Source of the DNA: an uncultured Muribaculaceae bacterium
GTDB lineage: Bacteria > Bacteroidota > Bacteroidia > Bacteroidales > Muribaculaceae
Assembly: GCA_910584055.1 (NCBI GenBank)
Contig: CAJTZS010000019.1
Location: forward strand, 12,476 to 76,475
Reading direction: 5' to 3'
DNA length: 64,000 nucleotides
This document shows, one piece after another, positions 26,072 through 35,063 of this stretch. The translations under genes were made by a program, and so were the position numbers. Each line of letters begins with the position of its first letter. Position 1 is the first letter of the stretch. Under the pieces are notes generated by a model. It made no database searches and was not told where the DNA came from. It worked only from the letters and a program-made list of their open reading frames with translations.

Positions 26072-27331
26072 TTATTTCTTTATCATGTTGGGATCGGGGG
26101 AGAGGGATTTCGTGGCATAGGCGAAAGCGAGGGTTATGACAGCCAGTGTTACAAATGCAATTGCGGTGGAATGCATTATATTGCCGAGTCCCACCAAAGG
26201 TGCGACTATCGCGCCGAATACGTAGCCGGTTAGTCCGAGTAATGCAGAGGCTCCTCCGGCATTCGCTCTCCCTTCGTTCATGGCTAAAGTGTTGCCTACG
26301 GTAAAAATCATTCCAAGTGAGAAAACGATGGGAAGCATCGTGAGTTCATATGCCCAGAAGTCGTTCAGCAGGAACAGGACTCCGAACTGGACGGACGTTG
26401 CAAGCAAGAGTGTCCAGCCTCCCAAGAATGCAGCTTGCTTGAGAATTTTGAATTTCAGCGCCATCATCGCTCCGAATGCCACGAACAGCGCGTTGAATCC
26501 CATGAACAGTCCGAAGTGGACTTCCGACCATCCAAAATGATCCTGCATGATGAAAGGCGCTGAAGAGCAATATGCAAACAAAAGTCCGAGTGCAGACCCT
26601 TTTAGAAAGGCATGGGTCATAAATCTTCTGTTTTTTATCAACAGAGGGTATTCTTTAAACGCATCTATAAGTTTCCCTTTAAACCGGTTTTCCGGTTTGA
26701 GCGATTCTTTCAAGGGGATTCCTATGCATATAAGAAGGGCGGCAAAGCCGGCGAGTACATAGAAAATCCCTTTCCATCCGTCGGCAACGGCAAGCAGGCC
26801 GCCTAATACAGGTGCGGACGCTGGCGCAAACCCGTTGATAGCTCCGATAAGCGCCATCATTTTTGCTAACGGCCGGCCACTGTAAATGTCAGCAGGGATT
26901 GTTCGAGCAAGAAAGTATCCGCCTGATGCTCCTATACCCTGTACAAGCCGACATCCGAGAAAAAAATGAATAGAGGGGGAGAACACGCTGACAACAGCGC
27001 TTACGATGAAGATTGACAATGTTATGATAAGCACGGGCTTACGCCCGTATTTGTCGCTGACGGGTCCCATGATCAGCTGCCCGATTCCGAGGCCGATCAT
27101 CCCCATGGTGAGTCCAAGCTGGACAACGGAAACCGAACAGCTGAAATACCTGGTCATTTCCGGCAGCGTAGGCAGGTACATGTCGTTGACAAATGAGCCG
27201 AACGCACTTAACCCGACAAGATACGCCACTAAAAACATGTAATAATGTTTTCCGTTGGGATACGTGTGCGGGCTGTTGATTTCAGAGGATTGTTGCGCTT
27301 GAGGAGACGTGTTGGTAGATATGCTTTTCAT
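26072..27331 (-). CDS. Bcr/CflA-type MFS multidrug exporter
   Basis: A 419-residue major-facilitator transporter with ~12 membrane segments. The Bcr/CflA group is indicated by FVNDMYLPTLPEMTRYF in the first helix region, GPVSDKYGRKPVLI (loop 2-3), and QGIGASGGYFLARTIPADIY in helix 5. Likely role is proton-driven export of drugs or metabolites. It is a single gene with inverted-repeat element copy B just upstream. Confidence 0.92.
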   Translation of the reverse strand: MKSISTNTSPQAQQSSEINSPHTYPNGKHYYMFLVAYLVGLSAFGSFVNDMYLPTLPEMTRYFSCSVSVVQLGLTMGMIGLGIGQLIMGPVSDKYGRKPVLIITLSIFIVSAVVSVFSPSIHFFLGCRLVQGIGASGGYFLARTIPADIYSGRPLAKMMALIGAINGFAPASAPVLGGLLAVADGWKGIFYVLAGFAALLICIGIPLKESLKPENRFKGKLIDAFKEYPLLIKNRRFMTHAFLKGSALGLLFAYCSSAPFIMQDHFGWSEVHFGLFMGFNALFVAFGAMMALKFKILKQAAFLGGWTLLLATSVQFGVLFLLNDFWAYELTMLPIVFSLGMIFTVGNTLAMNEGRANAGGASALLGLTGYVFGAIVAPLVGLGNIMHSTAIAFVTLAVITLAFAYATKSLSPDPNMIKK

Positions 27332-27344
27332 ATTACTTTTCTTT

Positions 27345-27532
27345 TAAGTAGGTAAGAAAAATTAAACGATATATGTAGGTGATGAAATCTTGCCCAATAA
27401 AACTTGTTCTTTTTGGCTGTTTTTACCTTGTAATTCAGTCGCATATGCCTATATGCTCCATCATTACGCGGCAAAAACATCTCAAAAATAGCTGCGTTTT
27501 ATTTGTGCATTAATTTTTTCTTACCTACTTAA
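27345..27532. repeat. Inverted-repeat element, copy B
   Basis: A 188-bp element with ~22-bp terminal inverted repeats (aagtaggtaagaaaaattaa and complement, one-base indel). Interior stems are tgttttt/aaaaaca, cc/gg and gtaat/attac around a gcatat-gcct-atatgc hairpin. It differs from copy C by four substitutions and one indel. It lies between the divergent exporter gene and lysC. Confidence 0.85.
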
Positions 27533-27619
27533 GTTATAACAAATCTTTAGTAAATATGGGTTGGTTTTCACTTTTTTTGCTGTTTTTGATACGATTTAAT
27601 CCGAATATATAGTGCTGAT

Positions 27620-27651
27620 GTTGTGTATTTAAACGATAAATATTAATTTTG
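27620..27651 (+). promoter_or_regulatory. lysC promoter
   Basis: TAATTTTG at 27644-27651 with a TTG-containing -33 region near 27620-27623, 20 bp upstream. The lysC ATG follows 34 nt later. Confidence 0.6.
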
Positions 27652-27684
27652 CGCTTCTTCTACAGGTTTTCTAAAAGGTATATA

Positions 27685-28998
27685 ATGAAGGTTATGAAAT
27701 TCGGGGGGACCTCAGTCGGTTCTCCACAAAGGATAAAGAATGTTGCATCGCTGATAAGCGGGAAAGGTAAGAACTTGGTTGTATTGTCTGCAATGAGCGG
27801 CACCACAAATTCTCTGATAGAGATATCGGATGCTGTGAAGGCAGATGACCCGCAACTTGCCTGCAAACTTATATCGTCGCTTGAGGAGAGATATGGAGGA
27901 GTGATCGATGAGCTGCTTTGTACTCAGGAATCTCGTGAACGGACACGCACTGTTGTGGCTGATTTTTTCAATGACATCCGTCATACCATCTCTTCACCCG
28001 AATCCCCGCTGCTTGAAAAGGAGATTGTGGCGAGAGGGGAGATGATATCAACCAATCTCTTGCATGCCTATCTTCACGAATGCGGCGTGAATTCGGTTTT
28101 ATTGCCGGCCCTCGATTTTATGCGTACTGATGAACACGGAGAGCCGGATCTTCCATTTATATCAAAACATCTTAATCAATTGCTTGATGAGAATCGGGAG
28201 GCGGATCTTTACATTACTCAGGGATTCATCTGTCTTGACCATGAAGGAAATATCCATAATCTTGAACGGGGCGGGAGCGATTACACGGCATCGCTTATAG
28301 GGGCTGCCATAAATGCCGAAGAGATTGAGATATGGACAGATATCGACGGTATGCACAACAATGACCCCCGATTTGTGGAAGGCACTAAACCGGTGAGGAA
28401 CCTTCATTTCGAGGAAGCTGCCGAGCTGGCATATTTCGGGGCGAAGATCCTTCATCCGACGTGCATACTTCCCGCCAAGATCAACAATATTCCGGTGCGG
28501 TTGTTGAATACAATGGAGCCGGATGCTCCGGGCACGTTGATTGACAATAATCTCCAAGGGGCCTGCATCAAAGCTGTGGCGGCGAAAGACAATATCACGG
28601 CAATAAAGATAAAGTCGGGGAGGATGCTGCTGGCTTACGGCTTCTTGAAGAAGGTGTTTGAAATTTTTGAAAAATATGAGACTGCCATCGATATGATAAC
28701 AACATCTGAGGTGGGTGTCTCCGTGACAGTGGACAATGAGAGGAATCTCGACCGCATTGTGGAAGAGCTTCACAGATTCGGCACTGTAACCATAGACCGA
28801 AACATGGCCATCATATGTGTGGTGGGTGATCTGGAATGGCAGAACCGGGGATTCGAGGCCAAGGCATTGGATGCATTGCGCGACATACCCGTGAGGATGA
28901 TTTCATATGGCGGGAGTAACTATAATATTTCGTTCCTTATCAAGGCGGAGGACAAGACGCGTGCATTGCGTGCCCTTTCCGCCGAGATTTTTGCATAA
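27685..28998 (+). CDS. lysC: Aspartate kinase
   Basis: A 437-residue monofunctional aspartokinase, first step of the lysine/diaminopimelate, threonine and methionine pathways. ATG 27685 is chosen because the protein then starts with the canonical MKVMKFGGTSVGSPQR; an aaaagg upstream may serve as ribosome site. Other landmarks are ERGGSDYTASLIGAA, EIWTDIDGMHNNDPR and ELAYFGAKILHP. Two ACT domains follow (TAIKIKSGRML, ITTSEVGVSVTVDN), so feedback by an end product is likely. The lysA gene follows after 14 nt, suggesting a diaminopimelate/lysine operon. Confidence 0.95.
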   Translation: MKVMKFGGTSVGSPQRIKNVASLISGKGKNLVVLSAMSGTTNSLIEISDAVKADDPQLACKLISSLEERYGGVIDELLCTQESRERTRTVVADFFNDIRHTISSPESPLLEKEIVARGEMISTNLLHAYLHECGVNSVLLPALDFMRTDEHGEPDLPFISKHLNQLLDENREADLYITQGFICLDHEGNIHNLERGGSDYTASLIGAAINAEEIEIWTDIDGMHNNDPRFVEGTKPVRNLHFEEAAELAYFGAKILHPTCILPAKINNIPVRLLNTMEPDAPGTLIDNNLQGACIKAVAAKDNITAIKIKSGRMLLAYGFLKKVFEIFEKYETAIDMITTSEVGVSVTVDNERNLDRIVEELHRFGTVTIDRNMAIICVVGDLEWQNRGFEAKALDALRDIPVRMISYGGSNYNISFLIKAEDKTRALRALSAEIFA

Positions 28999-29012
28999 CA
29001 TTTTTAAGACAG

Positions 29013-30161
29013 ATGATATTCAATTTACCTTGTATGGAAGGGGTGCGCACCCCGTTCTACTATTACGATATGGAGCTTTTGCGCTCCACACTTGCAGAAA
29101 TAAAAAAATATGTTGACGGCACATGTGTGCACGTGCACTATGCAATAAAGGCGAACGGTAATCCTGAGATATTGAGAGTGATTGCCGAGGCCGGTTTCGG
29201 GGCGGATTGTGTGAGCGGTGCTGAAATAGAGGCCGCCTTGGCTGCCGGTTTTGGGAATGCTTCGATTTTCTATGCCGGTGTCGGTAAGACTGATGAAGAG
29301 ATTTTGTTGGGTATAGAAAAGGGGATAGGTTGCTTTAATGTTGAGTCAATCGAGGAACTGGAGGTGATTTCAGAACTCGCCGAGGAGGCCGGAAGAAAAG
29401 TGCCAGTCGCTTTGAGGGTGAACCCCAATATAGATGCACATACTCATGAGTATATCACTACCGGTCTTGAGGAAAATAAGTTCGGTATCGACATGCGGTG
29501 TCTTGACAGGGCGGTTGATATGGCGCTATCATCGAAATGGATAGAACTGAAAGGGCTGCATTTCCACATCGGATCCCAGATAACTATTACAGAACCGTTT
29601 GCCATACTCTGTGAGCGGATTAATAAGATCACAGAGAATTATCGGGCAAAAGGTGTGGAATTTAAAATATTGAATGTTGGTGGCGGATTAGGTGTCGATT
29701 ATGATAATCCGGATGCGAATCCTATTCCGGATTTTAAGGGGTATTTCGGCACCTTGATCAGGGGAATGCACCTGTTGCCCGGTCAGGAGATACATTGCGA
29801 ATTGGGTAGGGCTATAGTGGCTCAATGCGGTTCGCTGATATCCCGTGTTGTATATGTAAAGGAGGGGATAGGAAGGAAATTCATGATTCTTGATGCCGGG
29901 ATGAACGATCTCCTGCGTCCTGCGCTTTATGGAGCGCATCATAAAATCGAGGTTGTGGATCCGAGGGATTCCGATGCAACGGAAGTCTATGATGTTGTCG
30001 GGCCGGTTTGTGAATCCTCGGATGTTTTCGGCAAGGATGAAAAACTTCCCGCCGTGCGCCGCGGAGACCTTGTCGCGCTGCGCTCGGCGGGAGCATACGG
30101 TGAGAGCATGGCATCTGAATATAATATGCGTAAACTGCCCGGCTCTTTATTCGTGGGATAA
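29013..30161 (+). CDS. lysA: Diaminopimelate decarboxylase
   Basis: A 382-residue PLP-dependent fold-III enzyme converting meso-diaminopimelate to lysine. The PLP lysine is in VHYAIKANGNPEIL; the domain continues with NPNIDAHTHEYITTG, FHIGSQI, NVGGGLGVDYD and a GPVCESSDVFGKDEKLP segment that holds the active-site Cys. It ends in GAYGESMASEYNMRKLPG. Slightly short at the C-terminus but complete. It is coupled with lysC. Confidence 0.95.
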   Translation: MIFNLPCMEGVRTPFYYYDMELLRSTLAEIKKYVDGTCVHVHYAIKANGNPEILRVIAEAGFGADCVSGAEIEAALAAGFGNASIFYAGVGKTDEEILLGIEKGIGCFNVESIEELEVISELAEEAGRKVPVALRVNPNIDAHTHEYITTGLEENKFGIDMRCLDRAVDMALSSKWIELKGLHFHIGSQITITEPFAILCERINKITENYRAKGVEFKILNVGGGLGVDYDNPDANPIPDFKGYFGTLIRGMHLLPGQEIHCELGRAIVAQCGSLISRVVYVKEGIGRKFMILDAGMNDLLRPALYGAHHKIEVVDPRDSDATEVYDVVGPVCESSDVFGKDEKLPAVRRGDLVALRSAGAYGESMASEYNMRKLPGSLFVG

Positions 30162-30186
30162 GAAGTTGTCTTTAAACAAGTTCTTA
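30159..30186. terminator. Bidirectional terminator-like hairpin between lysA and the C1B peptidase
   Basis: A 28-nt imperfect palindrome pairs 10 of 11 positions on each arm with a short loop. It begins in the lysA stop codon and lies 15 bp from the stop of the convergent peptidase gene. Its arms start with agaagttgt, like the ends of inverted-repeat element A. Confidence 0.55.
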
Positions 30187-30200
30187 GATTCTGTTTCCGT

Positions 30201-31619
30201 CTATTCGTCAGGGAGGAACATTGGATCCCAAGCCGGAAGCAGGGTGGGCTTCTGTTTGAGGATAGCAAGTATATCGGCGGGTATATATTTCTTGTTGACG
30301 ACGAGACGGAACATGTATTCATCAAACCATTTGTCGGTGAGAATCAGATGACCGCCGTTAGGTCCGCTGCCCCAGCTGTTTTCCACCATCCATTTGGTAG
30401 GTTTCCCTTTTTCGTCCAGATCTACGGCAACGAGAGTCATGGCATGTGAGGAAGCACTGGCATGGGTGCGGATACGGTCTGCCTTATCCATGCCGAAGTT
30501 TACACCCATCAGTGATTCATAATCGAAATTAGACGTGTCGAGGACACCTCTGTCGCGGTCGAAGAATTTACCTACATCGCAAGAGAAATACATCATTGCG
30601 CTGTCTTTTATCGACTCGATGGCCATTTTCTTTATGTCTTCAACCGGAAGATTGACGTAAGTCCAGTTTTCCCCGTCGTAAGAATGACGGTCGTAGTCAA
30701 TTTCATATAATTTATAGTATTCGCGGGTTGGATCGTTCATAAGCATGACATAGTCGTTTTTGAGGTCATTACCTGCGAATTCTTTATAAAACTCAAGCGG
30801 AGTATATTTGCGGGTGTTTATGACGTTGCCTTTGGAGTCCTTGCGTGTCCATGTAAACTCCGAGGGTGGAGTGCCGAGGGTAAGGGCCAGCATCCTGTAT
30901 ATTTCTCCGAGCATCTCTTCTTTACGGGCTGCGAGTGCGGCTGGTTTTGCCTTATCGGCGTGCATTTTGCGAAGTTCGAGTCCGTCTTCACGAAGTTTGA
31001 GAGATATAAGGTTGCGCATCTTGGATGTGTTGTTGCTACTGAAAGATTCACGCATAATTTCCGCTGGCACCACTCCATATTTCATGATATTATCTGAAAG
31101 TCCCGTATATTGGCCCCCATCACTGAGAGGATGGGAAAATAGCCAGTCAACCATCTTGTCGTCCATCGGCCTGTCCGCGTAATCTATCATTCCCTGTAGG
31201 AACAGATTGGCTTTCTCAAGCTGGTCATAAAAGAAATTATAATTCTGAGACAGTTCCAGCTCTGGAAGATCGTGTTTTGACATCATCTGTGCACGCAACA
31301 CGTTGAGGCCTGTAAACAGCCAGCATCTGCCCGATGATTTCTGATCTGTAATCCCTTTGCTTTTGACGCGATGGGAGAAATGGGTGTCGAAGGCGTTTCC
31401 TGCATCCGCATTCAATGCAATCTTGTCTATGTCGGAATTACCGAGGGCATTTCTCACAGCCTTGGCGGCTGCGTCCTTTGAATAAGAGCTTTTGAGGCGG
31501 CTCATCATTTCCGCTGAGATTCCTCCATTACCGGATTTTTTTGCTGCGAAGGTTTGCGCGGAGGGGAATACAGCCAAACCTAATAGCAGTATTGCAACCG
31601 ATATTTTACAAATTTTCAT
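30201..31619 (-). CDS. Exported C1B family cysteine aminopeptidase (bleomycin-hydrolase/PepC type)
   Basis: A 472-residue papain-like peptidase with a signal peptide ending near TFA. The catalytic residues are visible: Gln and Cys in DQKSSGRCWLFTGLN, His in ASSHAMTLVAVD and Asn in WMVENSWGSG. Family members usually act inside the cell; the signal peptide here fits the secreted Bacteroidales subgroup thought to trim peptides in the periplasm. Single gene. Confidence 0.93.
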   Translation of the reverse strand: MKICKISVAILLLGLAVFPSAQTFAAKKSGNGGISAEMMSRLKSSYSKDAAAKAVRNALGNSDIDKIALNADAGNAFDTHFSHRVKSKGITDQKSSGRCWLFTGLNVLRAQMMSKHDLPELELSQNYNFFYDQLEKANLFLQGMIDYADRPMDDKMVDWLFSHPLSDGGQYTGLSDNIMKYGVVPAEIMRESFSSNNTSKMRNLISLKLREDGLELRKMHADKAKPAALAARKEEMLGEIYRMLALTLGTPPSEFTWTRKDSKGNVINTRKYTPLEFYKEFAGNDLKNDYVMLMNDPTREYYKLYEIDYDRHSYDGENWTYVNLPVEDIKKMAIESIKDSAMMYFSCDVGKFFDRDRGVLDTSNFDYESLMGVNFGMDKADRIRTHASASSHAMTLVAVDLDEKGKPTKWMVENSWGSGPNGGHLILTDKWFDEYMFRLVVNKKYIPADILAILKQKPTLLPAWDPMFLPDE

Positions 31620-31705
31620 GATGTCGATTAAATAAGTTATTTAATTATTATTGAGCGTTATGTTTCCAACCACTTACAACTACTGAACAACCACTTGAGT
31701 ATCAA

Positions 31706-31776
31706 TGTAGGGCTGCACCATGGTGCAGCCGTTAAATAGACCTGTCAGTCCGGATGCTCCGGGGAGCATCCCTACA
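31706..31776. repeat. Inverted pair of REP-like palindromes
   Basis: Two palindromes in opposite orientation, each preceded by gtaggg on its outer side: ggctgcaccatggtgcagcc (31711-31730) and an imperfect 20-mer (31752-31771), enclosed by tgtaggg/ccctaca (31706-31712, 31770-31776). This is the layout of a REP pair. It lies between the divergent peptidase and formate/nitrite-channel genes, upstream of the latter's promoter. Confidence 0.65.
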
Positions 31777-31790
31777 TTTAAAACTAAACT

Positions 31791-31824
31791 TTTTACAAAT
31801 ATAAATAAGATATTTGTAATTTTG
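31791..31824 (+). promoter_or_regulatory. Promoter of the formate/nitrite-channel gene
   Basis: TAATTTTG (31817-31824) with a T-rich -33 region at 31791-31797. The ATG at 31858 gives a ~30-nt leader. Confidence 0.55.
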
Positions 31825-31857
31825 CATAATGAATCTGAAAATCTATCAAGAGAAAGT

Positions 31858-32421
31858 ATGAAGAAGTTTTATTATTCTGTGTTGGCCGGGATGGCGATCG
31901 GTATCGCGGCGATATGTAACCTCGCATCGGGAGGAATTATAGGGGCCGCTTTGTTTGCATTCGCTCTGTCGGCCATAGTATGCTGTAAATGGACCCTGTT
32001 CACAGGTAAAGCCGGTTTCTTCGCCAATGGAAAAGAATTTACAGAGCTTGCATTGATACTTATCTATAATGCGATAGGAGTGGCTCTCGCAGTGTTGCTG
32101 TCAGATTCGTTTATAGCATTAGGTGACAATGCCGTCAGGATAGTTGAATTGAGGAAAGCTGCAGGATTAAGGGTGTTTATGCCGTCGGTATTGACAGGAC
32201 TTATAATGACAGTAAGCGTGAAATGCGCCAGGGAAGGGCAGTGGTTGCCTCTTGTGCTTGGTATCCCCACATTCGTGATGTGTGGTTTCCCACACTGCGT
32301 GGCAGATATCGCCTATTATTGTGTCGCGATGGACTTCCCCTGGGCGGTATGGCTGATGTCGGTTGCCGGCAACCTCCTCGGCTGCAACCTTCCCACCATC
32401 TTCCGCTCCTTCAGAAAATAG
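31858..32421 (+). CDS. Formate/nitrite transporter family channel, short form
   Basis: A 187-residue inner-membrane protein with about six hydrophobic segments. SVLAGMAIGIAAICNLASGG, WTLFTGKAGFF and AGNLLGCNLP match the FNT fold, in which pentamers pass formate, nitrite or related small anions. It is shorter than the usual ~260 residues. ATG 31858 is preferred over the upstream in-frame codons because those overlap the promoter and REP pair. Substrate unknown. Confidence 0.8.
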   Translation: MKKFYYSVLAGMAIGIAAICNLASGGIIGAALFAFALSAIVCCKWTLFTGKAGFFANGKEFTELALILIYNAIGVALAVLLSDSFIALGDNAVRIVELRKAAGLRVFMPSVLTGLIMTVSVKCAREGQWLPLVLGIPTFVMCGFPHCVADIAYYCVAMDFPWAVWLMSVAGNLLGCNLPTIFRSFRK

Positions 32422-32427
32422 ACACTA

Positions 32428-32490
32428 CTATACTCCACACAAAAAGAGATATATTGATTTTCAACATATCTCTTTTTGTGTGGAGTATAG
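32428..32490. terminator. Bidirectional terminator whose arm includes the tRNA-Ala 3' end
   Basis: A perfect 25-bp inverted repeat (32428-32452 with 32466-32490, 13-nt loop) lies between the channel gene and the convergent tRNA. Runs of five A and five T in the stem give a T-run in both directions. The right arm covers the last ten bases of the tRNA-Ala gene. Confidence 0.8.
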
Positions 32491-32554
32491 CGGACTCGAA
32501 CCGCTCACCTCGACACTGCCAGTGTCGCGCTCTAGCCAGATGAGCTAATACCCC
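32481..32554 (-). tRNA. tRNA-Ala(GGC)
   Basis: The reverse strand folds as a complete cloverleaf: acceptor GGGGTAT with ATACTCC, anticodon stem CGACA/TGTCG with loop CTGGCAG (anticodon GGC), and T-arm with GGTTCGAGTCC. The third acceptor pair is G:U, the alanine identity element. Discriminator base is A; CCA is not encoded. Confidence 0.95.
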
Positions 32555-32636
32555 AACTCTTATGTTTCGCAAATTTAGTGTTAATTTCTAAAATTACAAA
32601 ATTATTTTAGATTTTTATTTGAATTTGTGCCTATTT

Positions 32637-34232
32637 TTATTTGAAGGTGTCCGGGAGGTCGTTTTCGTAGAGGACGGTATCGCCGGCGCGGAGCAGGGTG
32701 CCAAGGAGTTTCTGCGCCTCGTTGAAGCTGTCTACCGGATAAAGGTTCTCTTCCTTGAATCCGCTTTCCTTTACTCCCTGCATCAAGGCATCGCGGTTGT
32801 ATTCCCCGACGATTATGGCAACGTCGATGTTTTCTCCTATATGTTTGCCGAGGGCTTTGTTGAGGTTGAATTGTTCGGAACCGAGTTCTATCATTCCGGG
32901 TGTCACAATGATTCTCTTGCCACCGGTGAAATGCGAAAGTACATCGACTGCCATTTTCGAGCCGGCCGGGTTTGAGTTGAATGCGTCGTCGATTATCGTG
33001 ACTCCTCCCGGTGTCTGTTTGATGCTAAGCCGATGCTCAACCTGCTCTATGGACCCGACGGCATAACGAATCTTTTCCGGGTCAACACCCAGTGCGAGGG
33101 CGATGCATACGGCACCCAGAATATCTGATACATTGCATTCTCCAAGAAGACGCGTTTCCAGCGGTAGATTGAATCCATCCGGTCCCTCAACTGTAAAGGA
33201 TGTGCCGGAGGGGGTATATTTAATATCCACGGCGCGGTAATCGGTGAAATCAGGATTTGTAACGGAGTAACGTATGGCCTTTACATTCCTGACTTCGCGG
33301 TTGGCACACATCTCGAAATCATTATTTATTACGGCAAGACCATCGGCAGGTAAGGCATCGATAAGTTCGAATTTGGTTGCCTGCACATTTTCTATTGTCT
33401 TGAAGGATTCAAGATGCATAGGCCCCACGGCGGTGACTATACCCATAAGGGGATGCACTATATCACAAATTTCCTTTATATCTCCCTTCTGTTTGGCACC
33501 CATCTCGCATATGAAGACTTCATTGTATGGTTTCATGTATTCGCGGATCGTCCGCACAACACCCATCGGGGTGTTGAAAGAGCCCGGGGTCATCAGTACA
33601 TCGTATTTTTCAGAGAGAATGCGGTGCAGGTAATGTTTCGTACTTGTCTTTCCGTAAGACCCTGTTATCCCTATTATTTTGAGATCCGGCATGGAGCGTA
33701 GGATTCTTTTGGCATCGCGCACATAACGTTGCTGAATCATTCTCTCTATAGGCATCAGGATTATATCAGCAAGGATCAAAGGCACGAAAGAGCATATGGA
33801 AACGAGCAGCAAAAAGCCAAGAATCATCGTTGATGGTGCGTATCCATCCCAGGTATCTTTATGTGCCCCCGTCAGAATCATTGCTATGTATCCTCCAACG
33901 GCAAGCAGAGCCGTGACTGAGTAGAGCCGCCACACTCTCTTGGTGAACACGAGCGGTTTCTTATACTTGCGTTTCAGGATAATCCATATTTTTGCGAGAA
34001 CCACAAGCACAACAACCATGGCGGACAACGGTGCAATCAGGAGTGTAGAGAAAATCAGGAAAAGACACGCCACGTCTACAAGACGCCATGCAGAACCCAT
34101 GTTGCCCTTGAGCCATTTCCAATATCTGGGAATACGATAGGAATTCTGTTGAAACATTTGAATCTCGAATTTGAAATTCAAGATCATATACATGCCGCAA
34201 ATGGCATAGATCACTATATAATAGGGAGACAT
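32637..34232 (-). CDS. Membrane-anchored Mur ligase family protein (MurF-like)
   Basis: A 531-residue protein with two parts. The first ~180 residues contain four or five membrane segments (VDVACLFLIFSTLLIAPLSA, LYSVTALLAVGGYIAMIL, ILGFLLLVSICSFVPLILA). The rest is a Mur ligase: ATP loop GITGSYGKTSTKHYL, FICEMGAKQKGDI, TAVGPMHLESF, the carbamylated-lysine region TKFELIDALP, and DDAFNSNPAGSKMAVDVL. The ligase part is closest to MurF, which adds D-Ala-D-Ala to the muropeptide, but the membrane domain suggests another amide ligation at the membrane. The tRNA-Ala upstream is likely coincidental. Confidence 0.88.
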   Translation of the reverse strand: MSPYYIVIYAICGMYMILNFKFEIQMFQQNSYRIPRYWKWLKGNMGSAWRLVDVACLFLIFSTLLIAPLSAMVVVLVVLAKIWIILKRKYKKPLVFTKRVWRLYSVTALLAVGGYIAMILTGAHKDTWDGYAPSTMILGFLLLVSICSFVPLILADIILMPIERMIQQRYVRDAKRILRSMPDLKIIGITGSYGKTSTKHYLHRILSEKYDVLMTPGSFNTPMGVVRTIREYMKPYNEVFICEMGAKQKGDIKEICDIVHPLMGIVTAVGPMHLESFKTIENVQATKFELIDALPADGLAVINNDFEMCANREVRNVKAIRYSVTNPDFTDYRAVDIKYTPSGTSFTVEGPDGFNLPLETRLLGECNVSDILGAVCIALALGVDPEKIRYAVGSIEQVEHRLSIKQTPGGVTIIDDAFNSNPAGSKMAVDVLSHFTGGKRIIVTPGMIELGSEQFNLNKALGKHIGENIDVAIIVGEYNRDALMQGVKESGFKEENLYPVDSFNEAQKLLGTLLRAGDTVLYENDLPDTFK

Positions 34233-34269
34233 TTGGTGTAATGTTTAATGGGTAATGTTTAGAGCTTGT

Positions 34270-35049
34270 TTAATGTTTAATGGGGGAGAGAAGGAAATTG
34301 CGGATCACGGCGCGGAATGCTCCCGGATTGTCAAGGAATGAATAATGTCCGCAACCGGGCCAGCTTACAAGTCCGGCATCCGGTATCAGTTTTTCCATGA
34401 GCCGTGCATCGGTCATAGGGGTGGCCTTGTCATCCTCTCCCCACAGCAGGAGGGTGGATGCCTTGATATGCGGAAGCCGGTCGGTAAGATCTTCATTTAC
34501 GCATCGGCTCATTACCATGCGCATCATCGGCGATGAATTGCGATAGTCGGCAGAACCTGCTTTCCCACGCCATGTATCTATCATCTTCCCTCCTTGCCTT
34601 TTGCCGAATATCAATGGCAGAATCTTTTTGGCAGCCTTGAAACTGTATACTTTAAGATAATATTTAAGCGGTCTCTTGGGTTTTATGCCTGCTGCATCAA
34701 CCAAAACTATCCTGCTTATTGGATTGCGCGAAGCCATAAGGATCGAGATGCGTCCTCCGAATGAATGACCGATCAATACAGGATCTGAAATTCCGAGCAT
34801 AATCACGAAGCGTTCCATCATCAGGGTGTAATCGTTCACTCCCCACGCTGTCGGGGGCTCCTGACTTGCGCCATGTCCCGGGAGGTCTACGTTATAGACG
34901 CGCATGCTGCCATTTAATGCATTCGCGATGGATCTGACAGTGGTATGGTCACATCCCCAGCCATGCATAAGAATCACCGGGGCTCCCTCTTCGGGACCAG
35001 TGACTTCATAGTGCATTCGCATGCCGTCTATTTCTATATCGTTTTCCAT
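34270..35049 (-). CDS. Alpha/beta-fold hydrolase
   Basis: A 259-residue cytoplasmic hydrolase. The oxyanion motif is MHGWGCD, the nucleophile Ser is in LIGHSFGGRIS, the acid in LLLWGEDDKATP and the His in GCGHYSFLDNP. Sequence type is that of small esterases and C-C hydrolases; no substrate can be assigned. It lies between the Mur ligase and the MATE exporter on the same strand with short gaps. Confidence 0.9.
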   Translation of the reverse strand: MENDIEIDGMRMHYEVTGPEEGAPVILMHGWGCDHTTVRSIANALNGSMRVYNVDLPGHGASQEPPTAWGVNDYTLMMERFVIMLGISDPVLIGHSFGGRISILMASRNPISRIVLVDAAGIKPKRPLKYYLKVYSFKAAKKILPLIFGKRQGGKMIDTWRGKAGSADYRNSSPMMRMVMSRCVNEDLTDRLPHIKASTLLLWGEDDKATPMTDARLMEKLIPDAGLVSWPGCGHYSFLDNPGAFRAVIRNFLLSPIKH

Positions 35050-35063
35050 ATTAGAAACTTTGT

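Noticed and set aside
29124..29135. A second gtgcacgtgcac palindrome, as at the LacI-type operator
   Set aside because: It lies inside the lysA coding region and encodes the conserved Val-His-Val-His stretch before the PLP lysine, so it is explained by coding.
34240..34285. Repeats of taatgtttaat after the hydrolase gene, with one reverse copy near 19395
   Set aside because: Short, AT-rich and degenerate. I could not separate them from chance or simple slippage.
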